Below are positions 50,300 through 63,165 of a stretch of DNA of 64,000 nucleotides, in pieces. The position numbers were made by a program, and so were the translations under genes. The notes under the pieces are model-generated. The model did not search any database and was not told the DNA's origin. It saw only the letters and a program-made list of their open reading frames with translations. Numbering within the stretch: the first letter of the stretch is position 1; every line of letters starts with the position of its first letter. The stretch comes from Porodaedalea pini (Eukaryota > Basidiomycota > Agaricomycetes > Hymenochaetales > Hymenochaetaceae), in contig NBAY01000066.1 of assembly GCA_002794775.1 (NCBI GenBank), positions 62,001 through 126,000 of the forward strand. Reading direction: 5' to 3'.

Positions 50300-50600
50300 G
50301 TCAAAAACATATGTGAAGGCGGTACCAGTGTCGCTGAAGTTGATAATAGGAAAAGAGGTTACGTTGACGAGTTGTGGAATGGCCAGAGTCAAAGCTGGTG
50401 ATGGTGCTGTTGGTGTCATGTCCGGACGGGTAGGATGAAGCAATATTAATGGTGGATTGAGTTGTGATGTGGTTGTCTGAGGTGGCCATAAACGAATGGG
50501 GAAAACGTGAAGGGAAAGAGGACATACAGTTGAAGAAGGCAATATCGCCGTAACGTGCTGGAGCGAGAAGACAGCCCGGCGATGACGTGAAGAAGATCGA
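50300..50600 (-). pseudogene. cupredoxin-like serine-rich protein remnant
   Basis: Minus strand reads LAPARYGDIAFFNC, then TSDNHITTQSTINIASSYPSG and HDTNSTITSFDSG, matching the middle exons of the gene at 42233 (KVGDIVFFN, TSGNHSATQSTFASPCQPAHD, TNSTINGFDSG). The signal exon and the Ser-rich C-terminus are gone and the frame breaks after it. Confidence 0.7.
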
Positions 50601-51573
50601 CGCACAATTTGCATCCGCGTCATGTGGCAGAGGCACTGCAGTCTCAGGGTCACGGATGCAAAGCTGTCGATAAGCCCTTCAAAGTCACGTGCGCATTCCG
50701 TGCTCAAAAATTGAATCCTCCGAATCGCTCTTTCTTCTATCTTCTTTTTCCCTCCCTTTACCGGGTACCATTTCTCGACTCGACTCCAAAGGCTGAATGA
50801 CCTTTGTCATCGTCGACCGGCCACTTCATTGATTATGGTATCCCGTTACCGCACTCGAACAAGTGTTCTCTGCCTGACCTCCCCCATCAAGCGTTTTAAC
50901 TGCGTAAGTATCAGGCTTCTCCAAACATTTGCAAAAGCTGAATCCGATACAAGTGCCGAGATCTATCAGGGATCATTTGAAGGTCTCAAGATTCCAATCG
51001 TAGAATGAGGCCTTTCGAATCGACTCGCTTCAATTTTAGCATGAACAGGTGTCTAATGCCATATATAAGGCCGTTTAAGATAAACTGATACTGCGACTAT
51101 CTCGAGCTCCACCCTCCATAACCGCGAGTACGGGAGCCCAAAAATAGGTTGGCATCGTCACCGTCTACAAAAAACCGGTCATCAATGGAAGTACGCTCAG
51201 CCCCCGCTTCGCTTCTCGTTCTCCGCACTCATGGCGCTCGGCATCATCACGAGAACACAAACATCTCTCGCGGAATATATATGTGGAATGTGGATTGTCT
51301 GGTTATGCTTTCTGTACTTTTTAAGCACGGAAGCCTGTATATGCCGGGAAGCGATTGCGTTCAGGATGCTCATGTGCGTGAAGACGGCCCGTGAAGCGAA
51401 CAGACTAGGACTTAGAGAGCCGTTGTGACGCAGCCAGTGAGTCCAGTAGGTGCTAGACGTCATCTTTCCCGACGGCAAAGACAACTGCCTCTTGTTAGCG
51501 CACAGCTCTTGCTCTGCAGCACACCTCTTCCCGGGAGTACGATTCGCCTTCTGTGCTCTCGATAAGCACGATC
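50601..51573. other. intergenic
   Basis: A piece of the repeated NLR flank at the left edge, otherwise nothing recognised; includes the promoter of the transporter. Confidence 0.4.
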
Positions 51574-54219
51574 ATGGCCACTTCTCATCTTGGAGCAGCG
51601 GTTGACTCGAAAAAGGCCATCGCAGACGAGTCCTACATCGAAAACGTCTCTGTGGACAATAAGAGATTGGAGGAAAGGGACGTTGATGTGACTTCGGATA
51701 GGGTCGTCCTAAATTCCAAGAGGCGTGCTGTGGAGGAAAAGCGCCTCGTTCGCAAGCTCGACATGCGTCTTATGCCAACTATTATCCTCATTTTCATCAT
51801 GAACTACATTGATGTAACGCGCTCGTGTCTATATTTCCCCGTTAATGCTGATCAAATAATTTTGCAGAGGACTGCTATTACAACTGCGAGACTCCAGGGC
51901 CTCGAACAAGATCTCGGTCTATCTGGTAAGCTTTTCGACTCGTAATACTTGAGGCCTGCGCGCTTATGATGCACTTAACTCAGATATTCAATATGACGCG
52001 GTCGTGGCCGTTCTATACGGCTCATACTGTCCCGCACAGATCCCTTCCAATATGGTACGTTTACTTCAGAGTAATACCGTAGAGTGATCTGGCACTGAGT
52101 CTGCCTTTGCTCAACCATCAAGATTCTAAACTACGTAAAAAGGTTAGCTTCAAATTTTCTCGCATCATTCCTGGCAGACTTGATGCGAATTCTTTTGTCA
52201 GGCCTTCGTGGTACATCGGAATCTGTGTGGTGCTCTGGGGCCTGACAAGCGCAATGACTGGTGTATGTTTTTTCTTTATAATATTTTTAAACACACTTTT
52301 GACGTCGAGGGCTCGATGAAGATTACGCACTCCTTTGGCGGTATACTCGCATGTCGATTCTTCATCGGTCTTCCGGAGGCGGCATTCTACCCTGGTGCCA
52401 TCTACCTTCTTTCGAGGTGGTACACGCGAAAGGTATGTAGTCAATTTTTAACACGCTCATTCAGGATTTTGATGCCTCAACTCAAGGAATTGGCATTCCG
52501 GTCTGCCATATTATTCGGCGGACTGCTGATATCGAATGCATTTGGCAGCGTAAGCTCATTTATGTATGATGCTTGTGTTAGCTAACGGACCTCGTGGACA
52601 TAGCTAATGGCCGCGGGAATTCTCTCTGGCATGGAGGGGAAGAGAGGAATACGTGGCTGGAGATGGTAAGCGTGTTTCATCTCTCGTTCACACCTTCGAA
52701 GCGCATGCTGAGATATCCCTTGACAAGGCTCTTCTTCATTGAAGTGGATATATTACATACAAATTAGTACAACCGCCTGATGCTTTATCTTGTAGGGCGC
52801 TATTACAATCTGTATCGGATTTCTTTCCATGTAAGCGTTCTAAATTGCTCTGTTAGCTTAAGTGCCAACATTCATGCTACCTCTAGATGGGCTTTACCCG
52901 ACTACGTACGCTTTGTCTCTGTATAGCGGTCCGCACACAAACTCATCACGTTTTGCTAGCCGGAGAACACCCACTGGATGTCTTCCACCGAGAGTCGTCT
53001 CGCACAGGCGCGGCTCGCAGAAGACGCAGGAGAAGCGGATCAAGATCGTGCAGGCGAATCGTGAGCATAGAGAATAGTTTCCGATTTGCTTGCGCACTGC
53101 TCATTGCGAGTCTGTAGGATGTGGACGGGTTTGAAGCTCGCTTGCAAGGACATCAAGGTGCCCATTTTCTCTGTCATGACGGCGTCGCAGGTTTTGGGGT
53201 TGAGCTTCGTGAATTTCTTCCCGACGTAGGCTCTTTCAATTCTTTTACGACTATGGAAGTTACTGATTGCCCGTGTTCTGTGTTTGACAGACTTACTTCG
53301 ACGCTTGGTTTTAATACCACGACCAGTTTACTTCTTGCCGCGTAAGCGTCCTCTTAAGGGACATAGCCTGTGGCGATTCAAGTAGGCACTGAAAGCATTC
53401 TTTTGCTATAGTCCACCATGGATTTTCGCCACCATCGTCTGCTGTGTGAACGCCTTCCATGCCGGTGAGCCTTGTTCGGCGCGTTTGAGACAAACCAAAT
53501 TTCTGAAATCCATCGCAACCTAGATAGATCTGGAGAACGATTCTTCCACCTTGCGGTGCCCTGGTGGGGAGTCATCGTCGGCTACATCATCGGCGTATCG
53601 ACATTCTCCGTTGGTGGTCGGTACGTTGGGATGTTCCTCATGGCGAGCGGTTATGCAGGTTCGTCGCTGTTCGCGCTAGGTTGGCTCACCAGAGTATCTC
53701 ATGATATTTATCACCTGACATGTGGATATAGGCTTCGCTCTGACCTTGGTCTGGGTGTCCAACGCCATTCCGCGCCCACCAACAAAGCGTGCAGTGGCAA
53801 TTGGGATGGTGAACGGATTCGGCAACGCTGGAAACCTGTTTGTCGTCTCCTACTTTACAAAGCGGGATAAGCCAGTATTCATACTTTCTTTTTCGAAAGG
53901 GTCGGTTCATTTGCCTGGAAGGCAGAGTGGGGACCGACGTACCACCAATCGATGTTCATTGGTATTGCAGCACTAGCCACTAGCTCTGTCCTAGCATTCG
54001 GTAAGCCAGATATCTCTCAACGTGCGTCTCCGAGCTCACTCAATAACAACGTCAGTGATACGATGGATCCTCATCCGCGAGAACGAGAGACTGGACAAGG
54101 ATGAACTGGGTGCGCTTAAGGGTGCTAATCGTGAACGTATCGAGGAAGCGGCACGTTTGGAGGGCATCACGCTCGAGGAGGCGATGGAGAGAAAACGAGG
54201 GTTCAGGTATCTTTACTAG
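51574..54219 (+). CDS. MFS transporter, ACS/Dal5 (allantoate permease-like) family
   Basis: About 13 exons with introns of about 50-70 bp. N-terminal cytosolic arm with VEEKRLVRKLDMRLMPTIIL and FIMNYID/RTAITTARLQGLE, the signature start of the anion:cation symporter family. Then QYDAVVAVLYGSYCPAQIPSN, RPSWYIGICVVLWGLTSAMT, FIGLPEAAFYPGAIYLLSRW, GMEGKRGIRGWRWLFFIEG, the central loop PENTHWMSSTESRLAQARL, FPTLTSTLGFNT, PWWGVIVGYIIGVST and ENERLDKDEL at the end. About 12 membrane spans are expected. Relatives import allantoate, nicotinate or other carboxylates by proton symport; the substrate is open. ATG at 51574 is the first in frame. I found no lesion; the intron near 53850-53895 is not fixed exactly. 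Confidence 0.85.
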
Positions 54220-54786
54220 GCGAGGCACTGACTCGCCCATTGCGTGCGAATGCCTGCTGCAAGAGTACGAACAGTCCAGCTGAACTCGATGGTATACATA
54301 TAAGCACTAGATCATGTGGCTGAGATTTTTTTTAATTGTTGAGATGGGCGTCATGTGTGGATTGGTAGGAGAGCGATGTGATTGAGGGAGGGATGAGGCA
54401 CTTTGATGGCAAGGCGGCCGATCCGCGTGAAAAGATCGACACGGAATTTGCGTTTGGGTGGCAGTTGAACAAACAAATTCATATGGCCAGTAGATGTCAC
54501 ATTGGATAACGTGAAATGATTTTTTGTGACTTTAATTTGGGAGAGCCTCGGCACTGTTGACGACCTATGGCCTTCGACATATACGTACAAAGACCAGCAG
54601 CAGCTATGCTGCTTGATATCAATCATTCTGATATCGAGGAATCCATTCGACTCTGTCGAAGATACACCAGGGCGTTGGACGCTGAACCGAGCAGATATCA
54701 TTTTATATCACCACGTATGAACAATTAGATCCAAAAATTTTTTTCTGTCAGAAATTACTTTCACTACATGCAACATAATCTACACA
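54220..54786. repeat. NLR 3' flank, second copy
   Basis: Aligns with 43270-43780 downstream of the other NACHT-WD40 gene. No gene seen. Confidence 0.55.
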
Positions 54787-57700
54787 TTACTTCGGCACGA
54801 AGAAGCCCTTTTGCCAGTCCATTCCCAGGGCACAGTCCGTAAAGTGCAGTATTGTCGAAAATCGGCGGCTAAAGACTGCGGTATTGCGAGGGTGCCAAAG
54901 CGTTGGACTTATATCAGGTGGAATCCATAAGAGTAGCTCCCCTTGTTTACCAAGTATCCACCCGTCCTCAGACATGATCCAGTTTAAGTTTAAGTTTCCC
55001 TTGGGTGACCCTGAAGGCACATTCCCTTTGTCCACATTTGAAACATTGATGACTCCGTCCAGAGAGCCCGAGACGCTGTGCATCCCGTCGGGCGAGAACG
55101 CAACCGAGGTGACATTTTCTGTAAGCACTTCCATGGGATCCGAGACGATCTCCCCGCTTTCAGCGTCCCAAACACGGACGGACCGATCCCAAGAGCCCGA
55201 GACGACGTGCTTCCCGTCAGGTGAGAATGCGACCGACTCGATGCTGGCCCTGTGCCCTTTAAACGGACCTGAGACAATGTCCCCGCTTTCTGCATCCCAA
55301 ACACGGACGGACCGATCCCAAGAGCCCGAGACGACGTGCTTCCCGTCAGGTGAGAATGCGACCGACTCGATGCTGGCCCTGTGCCCTTTAAACGGACCTG
55401 GGACAATGTCCCCGCTTTCTGCATCCCAAACACGGATCGAACAATCCTCAGAGCCCGAGACGACACACTTCCCGTCAGGTGAGAATGCGACCGAGTTGAC
55501 ACTGGACGTGTGCCCTTGAAACGTGCCCGAGACGACCTCCCCAGTTTCTGCATCCCAAACACAGATCGAAGCATCCGCAGAGCCCCAGACGACATGCTCC
55601 CCGTCAAGAGAGAACGCGACCGAGTTGACACTTTCCGCGTGCCCTTTGAACGGGCCCGAGACGACCTCCCCACTCTGTGTCCCAAACACGGATTTAACAA
55701 TCCCTTGAGCCCGAGACGACCCGCTTCCCGTCTGGCGAGAGCGCGACCGACCAGACGCTGTCTGTGTGCCCTTCAAACGGGCCCGAGACGACCTCCCCGC
55801 TTTCCGCGTCCCAAACAAGGATCGAATGATCCCCAGAGCCCGAGACGACCCGCTTCCCGTCTGGTGAGAACGCGACCGACAAGACCCAGCTCGTGTGCCC
55901 TTGAAACGGGCCAGAGACGACCTCCCCGCTTTCCGCATTCCAGACACGGATCGAATGATCATAAGAGCCCGGGGCGACACGCTTCCCGTCAGGAGAGAAC
56001 GCGACCGAGTTGACACTGTCCGTGTGGCCTTGGAAAGTCTTAATGCATGGTGTCGATGCTTTGGTTCCTAAACGATGTATGCGAACGACGGGGTGCGTCT
56101 TTGAATAATGGTCTGAGACAACTGATTCCCCTTTCGAAAGACTAAATGTGGAGAGGTAGATGTGTGGCGCGCTTTGTGAAATCGGTAATGCAAAGATGCT
56201 GGAAAGCCTATAGGCATCCCATAAGAAGGATGAGATCTCGCTGTGGTTTGACTACCAGAACATGAGCTGTATGGATTTAAGAAAACCGGACTGATGCACT
56301 AACCGCAGTCCACAGAACACCATCGAGAAGGGCGCGACCGGCGAGGCGACGGAAGTGTTTCGTCAGACTGAGGACTTCGAACCAGTGGAGTAGGTGGTCT
56401 CTTGCAAAAGTCGACAATCTGTCAAGCAAGCAGGGCGAGGATAGAACGTCGCGAAGATGTTCGGCCCAGAAACGGCAAGCATATTCCAAGTGCGGCGGTA
56501 TCTCCTCCTGGATACGACCATGAAGCCCCTCGACTTTATCATTGTGGTCGAATGATGTCTGTATGTTGCAGATGTTGAAGCGTAGTAACTTCGCCATAAC
56601 ATCAAAACATCGAGTGGCTATCATCTGCTTCTGGTCGTTGATGTTGATGAACCAGTGGTCTGCGTAACGCTCAGGTGCCATGAGGTAGTCGGAAAAAGAA
56701 GCGTGGAAAAGGCGGACAGGCGCATCGGGCATATCAAGCGTGTACGCGAGCACGCTCTGAAGTCTTGAGATAATGAGGCGTGATGATGATTCGGATGGAA
56801 AGCCTAGGATACCATCAATGGTTGCAACTGAGAGCGGGGTCCTGCTAAGTAGGATTAGACCAAGTACGCCTGAAAACCGGTCTTTGGATATATTATCCTC
56901 CCAGGAAATTCCCGAATGGGAGAGAACAGAGGCATACAAATCATTTAGACCAAACTCGCCAAGCAGTCGCGAAGTTGAAATGAGTCCAAGGAGTTCTTCG
57001 AGTTTTCGGAGTGGATCGTCGCTGAGAGAAACAAGCTTAACGGCTGTCGACCCCCATATGAAAAGCCCCCCTGCTGTCTTTCCAAAAATAGTCATATTCG
57101 TATCCCATGGCCAACCCACCGGCACTTTGACCCCCGCGCTCGCGAGGATCGCGCGCATCTCGTGGTCAATGTACCGAAGTACGTCATTGTGAGTGGCCGC
57201 CGAAGAGTAATCTAGTTCCATTCCACGAACAGATGGCTGCGATGATAAGGCTTTGTGGATATCCGCCTCCGATCGACTCGTAATGAGGATTCGAAAAGTC
57301 TTAGGAAGTTTTGGGAATTCTCGGGAGATAAGCCGCAAAAGGTTACGACGAGTATCAAATGTGCCACATTCGTCCAACGCGTCGAGGACAACGATAACAG
57401 GACCTTGCATGGCATCGGCAGCGGCAGTGAGAGGCTCCAGCAGGAGCTTCTCGAACTGGCTTGCTGCTGAGGCTGAACCAGTGTCACTGAGGCCCTCGAT
57501 AGTTGCCACGACGTGTGTTGCAATCGAGGAGTCAAATAATGCTAGCGTGTAAGCAATCGTCCGGATGACAGAAGCGGGATCGCTCTTTCCCCGTTCAAAG
57601 AAAAGAAACCCGCCAAGACGAGATATGCCACGAAAGTATTCTGCGATACTCGTACTGATGGTGCTTTTGCCGGAACCCGCAACGCCATACAGCCACAGTA

Positions 57701-58914
57701 TGTTCCGGCCTGTATCCGTCAGCATCCATTCCATGATTTGGTTTCGGACGTCGACCCTTGTTCCAGGAAAGCAATGCGGGCGATCAAACGCGTCCATTTG
57801 AATAGGATTGAGTCGTTGACGTAGAGCTGATTAAAACACTTCAATGAAGTTCAATCGGTATACGAGTTACTATACGCACATAAAGTATCGACTTTTTCGG
57901 ACGTCCGTGCAGAAACAAAAGAAGAGTATAGATTCTTTCCCACTTTGAGTGCTTCCTTGAGATCGACTAAAGACTGTTGCAGTTTAACTATTTTCTCGCT
58001 GCTGGCCACGTTAAGCATCCGTCCTTGCATGAAGTTAATGTTTTGCGAATACATCGCAGACGATTAGGCTCACTAGCATTGTCCTGGGGAATATATTGTC
58101 GGATAAAGAGACAACACTCCGTGGTCTGCTTTAAGAGTCGGATGGTGGTTTCTATAAGATTCTCGGTCTTGTCGGGAAGAGATAGCGTGTCGCAGAGGAC
58201 CTCGTTTCTGTGGCATACACAAGACTAACAATTCTCTGGTCACTCCTAGACTGATTTGAGACGCCCTGCAATCAAGCATCTCGAATTAAGACGTGTATTA
58301 TGCAACAAGCTTAGTGCACTGGACGTACCTCATATAGTCCAAAAGCGCTTTCAAATGCAAGGTATAGGTAAAGGTAGATCTAGTCTCCAATTATCAACCA
58401 TACGCACGATTGCGAGCATATCACTTACTTCGGATTTATTGTCAACAGATATGTAAATTGAGCTCAACTTCGAAAAAAGAGCTTGAAGCGATTCGTGCAA
58501 GACACCCTCCTCACTCAATTGATGTGCTTCGTTGAGAGTTTCAATCGCACTGGACCCTACAGTCCCCGCTTGGTTTGCGATCCTGCGCCGTTTAACATTT
58601 GGGCGGTCTGTGTCGCGATCACCATCCGGTCTCGACACATCTTTCTCATTGGAAGGCTTCTGCAAGTGTTCCAGGATCTCAGCCATGTCAGTGCGCGTCT
58701 CGGGATCGTGATCCCAACAAAGCAGGCAGATGTTCCAAAGAATTTCCTTCGCTTCCAGTCTGTGCGAGCTCCAAGAGTCGGACGGCGGGAGAAAGGGCAG
58801 CTCACGCCTTGCGATGGCTAGTAGTACCTGCGCATCCGAGAGACCCACATATGGAAGCTGTTGGGTGAGTAACGCCTTTGAATAGCACGGGTTACTACTC
58901 TTATGATACCACAT
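54787..58914 (-). pseudogene. kinase-NACHT-WD40 NLR-like gene, 3' part
   Basis: From the element edge downwards: kinase C-lobe (ALLTQQLPYVGLSDAQVLLAIA, NICLLCWDHDPETRTDMAEI), a helical region (ESLQALFSKLSSIYI, RLLKQTTECCLFIRQY), NACHT exon 56277-57797 region (Walker A GVAGSGKST, Walker B IVVLDALDECG), then from 56251 eight WD40 repeats and GWILGKQGELLLWIPPDISP. The intron before the WD40 exon ends CTGGTAG at 56252, as in the gene at 43781. Lesions: a frame slip near 58195 (YATETRSS against CDTLSLPDK), and a TAA at 55694-55696 with a frame change in the fourth repeat. Repeats 6 and 7 (about 55180-55431) are nearly identical. Confidence 0.85.
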
Positions 58915-59265
58915 ACGATAACATCAGGAAAAACCTCCCACTCAGAAACCCTTAGAAAGTTATTAGAATTGTAGGAAATTGTAGAATCTTTAGAATGTCA
59001 TGAGAATGCAGTCCGAAATTTAGAAAACTTGTAGAATTTCATGGAAAATTGTCCAAGTTTTGGAATTGAACAGAATTGGCAGCTTGAAATTTAGAATATG
59101 GATAGAAAAATGACACACCTCATAGATTCTATGGAATTTTGTAGAATAAAAAACTGATTGTGGAATTCATTAGATTCTGCCATGGCTTGACACAGGTGCA
59201 GGTACTAGATTGGCTTCTTGGACCTATACTGGGACCCATGAACTATCTGCAGGTTACAGTGTTTT

Positions 59266-59945
59266 TCATAAGTCTTGAGCATTTCAGCACCTCAAAAACT
59301 TGTAAAATCCATATCTCTGTCAATTCTTCACAGAATCAGTTCAAAAATGTTGCCAAATTTATTTCTCAACAGCTTCTAAATGTTTGTGAGCTTAGTAGAT
59401 AGAAGCTGGAATATTGAGGCTGCAGTAGTGAGAATGGGTGTTTTTCTAGAAAAACTCCTTCCCTGGTTTTTCCTGAGCTCAATTTTGAAGCCAATGACAT
59501 GAAACTTGTTGAAGAATGGTCTATATATTATACTGTTGATGTTATCATGGATGAACTAGAGTGAATGTCTCCTCTTGTCCTGTTTGACTGTTGTGCTGAA
59601 ACTCTCAAACTCACCCAAATTTGCTTGACTCAGACAGTTGTCAAAAAATGCTTGCATTGTTATAAGCCATCTATAATTTAATATACAATATAGATACCAT
59701 TCTCCAACAAGTTTCATGTCATTAGCTTCAAAATTGAGCTCAGGAAAAATCAGGGAAGGAGTTTTTCAAGAAAAACACCCATTCTCACTACTGCAGTCTC
59801 AATATTCCACCTTCTGTCCTCTAAGCTCACATAATTTTTAGAAGCCATTCAGACATAAATTTAGCAACTTTTTTGAAGGGTTTTTGTGAAGAATTGAGTG
59901 AGATATGATATATTTTGTATTTGGAGGCACTTTCAAAAACTGCTA
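59266..59945. repeat. nested palindromic segment, copy 3
   Basis: Counterpart of 22427-23153, starting TTACAGTGTTTTTCATAAGTC. It has inverted arms around about 59520-59690. Confidence 0.6.
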
Positions 59946-60052
59946 AGTCCAATTTCCCACCTGGATGCGTCATCCACAGAAGAGGTGTGGGAACTTGATC
60001 ACATGTATGTTGGTTTTGACGCGACACGCCTTCACATCTGCTGCACTCCAAT

Positions 60053-60232
60053 ATGTCTGGTGCCGACGTCCTTACAGAACGTCTGAAAAAACCCTCGATC
60101 ACATCCACCACAACCATCACACACGAAGTGGTAGCTTCGCCGGCTGCCTGGTGGGATGCACTCACTGCTGCAGGCAACATGCCGTCCGACTTCCAACTTG
60201 CTCATCTTCAAGCCGAAGACCATAAAGTCTGA
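60053..60232 (+). CDS. small ORF MSGADV..., element copy 3
   Basis: Same start as in copies 1 and 2. A 7-bp loss near the 3' end changes the last residues (FQLAHLQAEDHKV) yet the frame still closes after 59 codons. Confidence 0.35.
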   Translation: MSGADVLTERLKKPSITSTTTITHEVVASPAAWWDALTAAGNMPSDFQLAHLQAEDHKV

Positions 60233-60270
60233 ACTTCTCTGCACTGAACAAACTGTCCATTCGCAGGCGC

Positions 60271-61500
60271 GTGTCCATCGCCTATGGTTCGCTCTTCCAG
60301 TCAGGTGGCGCGGGCGCTGTGGGCAACAAGCGTACGCGTAGGAAATGTGGCGGCTCAACACGCAACGAGTCGGACCGTATCAGCGCTTCTACCAATCAGT
60401 TCAAAGTGAATGCTACTTCCTCCTTCGAACACGTCGCGCCGCTCGAGCAGTCTGCGAACCGCTGGGCCGCGGGCAGCACGTCCAGGTGTGGGGCCTCAAT
60501 TGACACAGACTCACCTGAGATTGTGGACAAGAAAGTCCATTTGCTGCTCAACAAGCCTCACTATGGAGAAGTTGGAGTCCATCTCAAACCAGATCATTGC
60601 GTGGGCAAACAAGAGTGAGAGTGAGAAGGATGGGCGTACGCTCATTCAGCTCATTCGGCTTGTGTTCGAGAAGGCAACGGATGAGGCGGCCTGGAGTGAG
60701 ATGTATGCTCGCTTGTGCCATAAGATGATGGAGCAGATCAGTCCGAACGTGCAGGATGATGGTATCCGCAATGCTGAGGGCAACCCGATTACAGGTGATC
60801 AACTTTTCCGTAAGTACCTTCTGAATCACTGTCAGGAAGACTTCGAGCGCGGCTGGACGCAGAAGGAGTCGATGGCAGCAGCGGCTCTCGTGAAGGCGAC
60901 AGAGGATCAGGCTGTTAAGGATGCCAACGGAAAGGAAGAAAACAAGGAGGCTGGCGAGAGTGCGCTGTACTCGGATGAATACCACACTGCTCAGAAGGCC
61001 AAGCGTCAAGGTCTCGGACTCGTCAAGTTCATCGGTGAGCTCTTCAATCTTCAGATGCTCATGGAACGTATCATGTATGAGTGTATCAAGAAGCTCAGCA
61101 ACGTCGACAATTCCGAGGAGGAAGAGATCGAAAGTTTATGTAAACTACTGACAAGTGTTTGTCAGGCGCTCGATACCTCTAAGGCTCGCGGACACATGGA
61201 TGTCTATCTCAGTCGGATGAAGGAGCTTGCGAAGAGCAGCAACGTGTCGTCTCGTATGTAGTTCATGTTACAAGTGCGTACCTTCTGTTTCATAGCCTTT
61301 CGTTGGGCTGACTTTCTTGGACAGGATGTGATTGAATTGCGGGAAAGGAAACGGACTACTCGCAACTTGGTCGCTGCTCCGTCGACAATCGCCCGGATTC
61401 ATGAGGCTGTACGCGCTCTTGCTTTGTTACTCAATTTCACTTGTGCTTACCTTTATACAGGCCGCGAAAGAGAAGGCACGACAGGAGCAACATAACTTCA
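60271..61500 (+). pseudogene. captured eIF4G (MIF4G) fragment, element copy 3
   Basis: Same content as in copy 1, including the extra base at LNKP/HYGE that separates the N-terminal linker frame from MEKLESISNQIIAW. It differs by ECIKKL-SNVDNSEEEE (one codon shorter). Introns after SRM and before the KEKARQEQHN part are kept. Confidence 0.88.
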
Positions 61501-61619
61501 GGTTCTTACTTGCCAACAGAACGGTTCAACGCAAGAATCAAGGAGATGGGTGAGTGTTGAGCACTCACATCATCGACTTCTCTCTTCGCCGTACATGCCC
61601 TCGCCTCTGATTTTACTGT

Positions 61620-63165
61620 CTTCCTCCCTGGAACCAACATTGCTTCATACTGGCGTGCTCTCGAAATGGGGAGACCAAGCTTCACGAGGTAGATTTCGTG
61701 GAACTCAAGGCCGAGGCTGTGGTGCCTGCTGTGTGCACGTCTGCAATTGCCGCCCAGGAAAGGGCAACGAAGGAGGAAGGGAGAATTGACGGCACGGTGA
61801 AAATTGCTATTGGCATGAAGAAAGAGGTCGACTTTCCGGGTTGGTATACGAACGTGCGTTGATTGTTCTGTAATCCCTCACTTTGTGCTGACAAGTATTA
61901 TAGGCGCTGATTAAGGTCGATATGACATGCGTCTTTAGAGGGAGCTCCGAGCTTGAGGAGCCCATAGCAATCCGTCCGACTACAGAAACGGCTATGTATC
62001 CCTACTACACCAAATGTATCAAGAGCTATCGTGATCTACCCCTCAAGCCCAACCAGTGGATCAGTGTTGCGCGCTGGGAGTCCAAGAGCCCCGAGCCGTT
62101 CCTCCGTACGCGCGAGTTCCTATGACAGGAAGGCCACACTGCGCATTTCACGAAGGAGGCCGACACTGAAGTACGGGAAATTCTCAATTTACATCATCGC
62201 TTGTACGAGGTGCTGCTTACCGTACTCGTCATCACAGGCATCAAGTCGGACAAGGAGAAGTTTGCCGGTGGTCTTTACACGATGACCGGCCGTGGCATCC
62301 AAGCTGCGACGCTGCATTGCCTTGGCCAAGACTTCTCACGGCCAGAGATGTTCAACGTCGTGGTCTCAGACCTGGATGATCCGCAGGGTACGGGTCCGAA
62401 CGGTGGCAAATTATTCTGTGGCAGAACACGTGGAGCCTTAGCACACGCATGGTCGGAATCATGGTTATGATTCGCGGCGACAACCAGGGTCTTGTTCTCC
62501 CATCACGTGTCACTCATTGTCCCCTGCGGTATTACCATGCGCACTAATAAGCAAGAGTTATAGGACCGCTGTGAGGAGCTCGCGAAGACGCTCAGGAAAG
62601 CGCGAAGGTGGATGTACGGGACGGCTACACTCCTGGCTACAAGTTCAACGACTGGAAACAGAAGGCGCGAAAATTCAATTATTCCTTATTTCTCGGTTTT
62701 CCTGTGGTCTTACAAATGGCTTTTTGTCCAGGTGTTCCACTTTGCCTTGAACTCGGTCCGGTTGATATCCAGAAGAAGCAAACACTTTCTGTGCGACGTG
62801 ATACGGGCTTGAAGGAGACTGCCATACCTGCATTTCTCAAGACTATCCAACAGGAGATGTTCGAGCACGCGAAGGCAAGGTACATGTCTTGCCTGCGCGT
62901 CGTGACAATGGGACGATGTCGTGCTGACATCGCTTCATACTTGCGTGCTCTCAAAACCGGCGAGACCAAGCTTCACAAGGTAGATTTTGTGGAACTCAAG
63001 ACCGATGCTGCGGCACGCCTTACATCGTCGCATGTACAAAAGGAGCTGCTTGCCGTACCCGTCATCCTGGGCATCAAGTCTGAGAAGAAGTTCGCCGGTG
63101 GTCTGTACATGATGACTGTGAAAGGCTTCATTCCGACGACCGGCCGTGACATCCTTTTAGTTTAG
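61620..63165 (+). pseudogene. captured prolyl-tRNA synthetase fragments, element copy 3
   Basis: Order on the plus strand: KLHEVDFVELK block; [26 protein letters not shown] with [24 protein letters not shown]; KSDKEKFAGGLYTMT joined to [51 protein letters not shown]; intron; CLELGPVDIQKKQTLSVRRD. It ends with a second KLHKVDFVELK block fused to KKFAGGLYMMTVKGFIPTTGR. The same stops as in copy 1 show that the decay preceded their duplication. Confidence 0.86.

Noticed and set aside
54990..56040. CRISPR-like tandem repeat array
   Set aside because: The regular units of about 126 bp encode WD40 repeats ([17 protein letters not shown]) and the genome is fungal.
61620..63165. A genuine prolyl-tRNA synthetase gene
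   Set aside because: Stops in the motif-2 region, lost VEGFIPTT segment and shuffled blocks; it lies inside the element.
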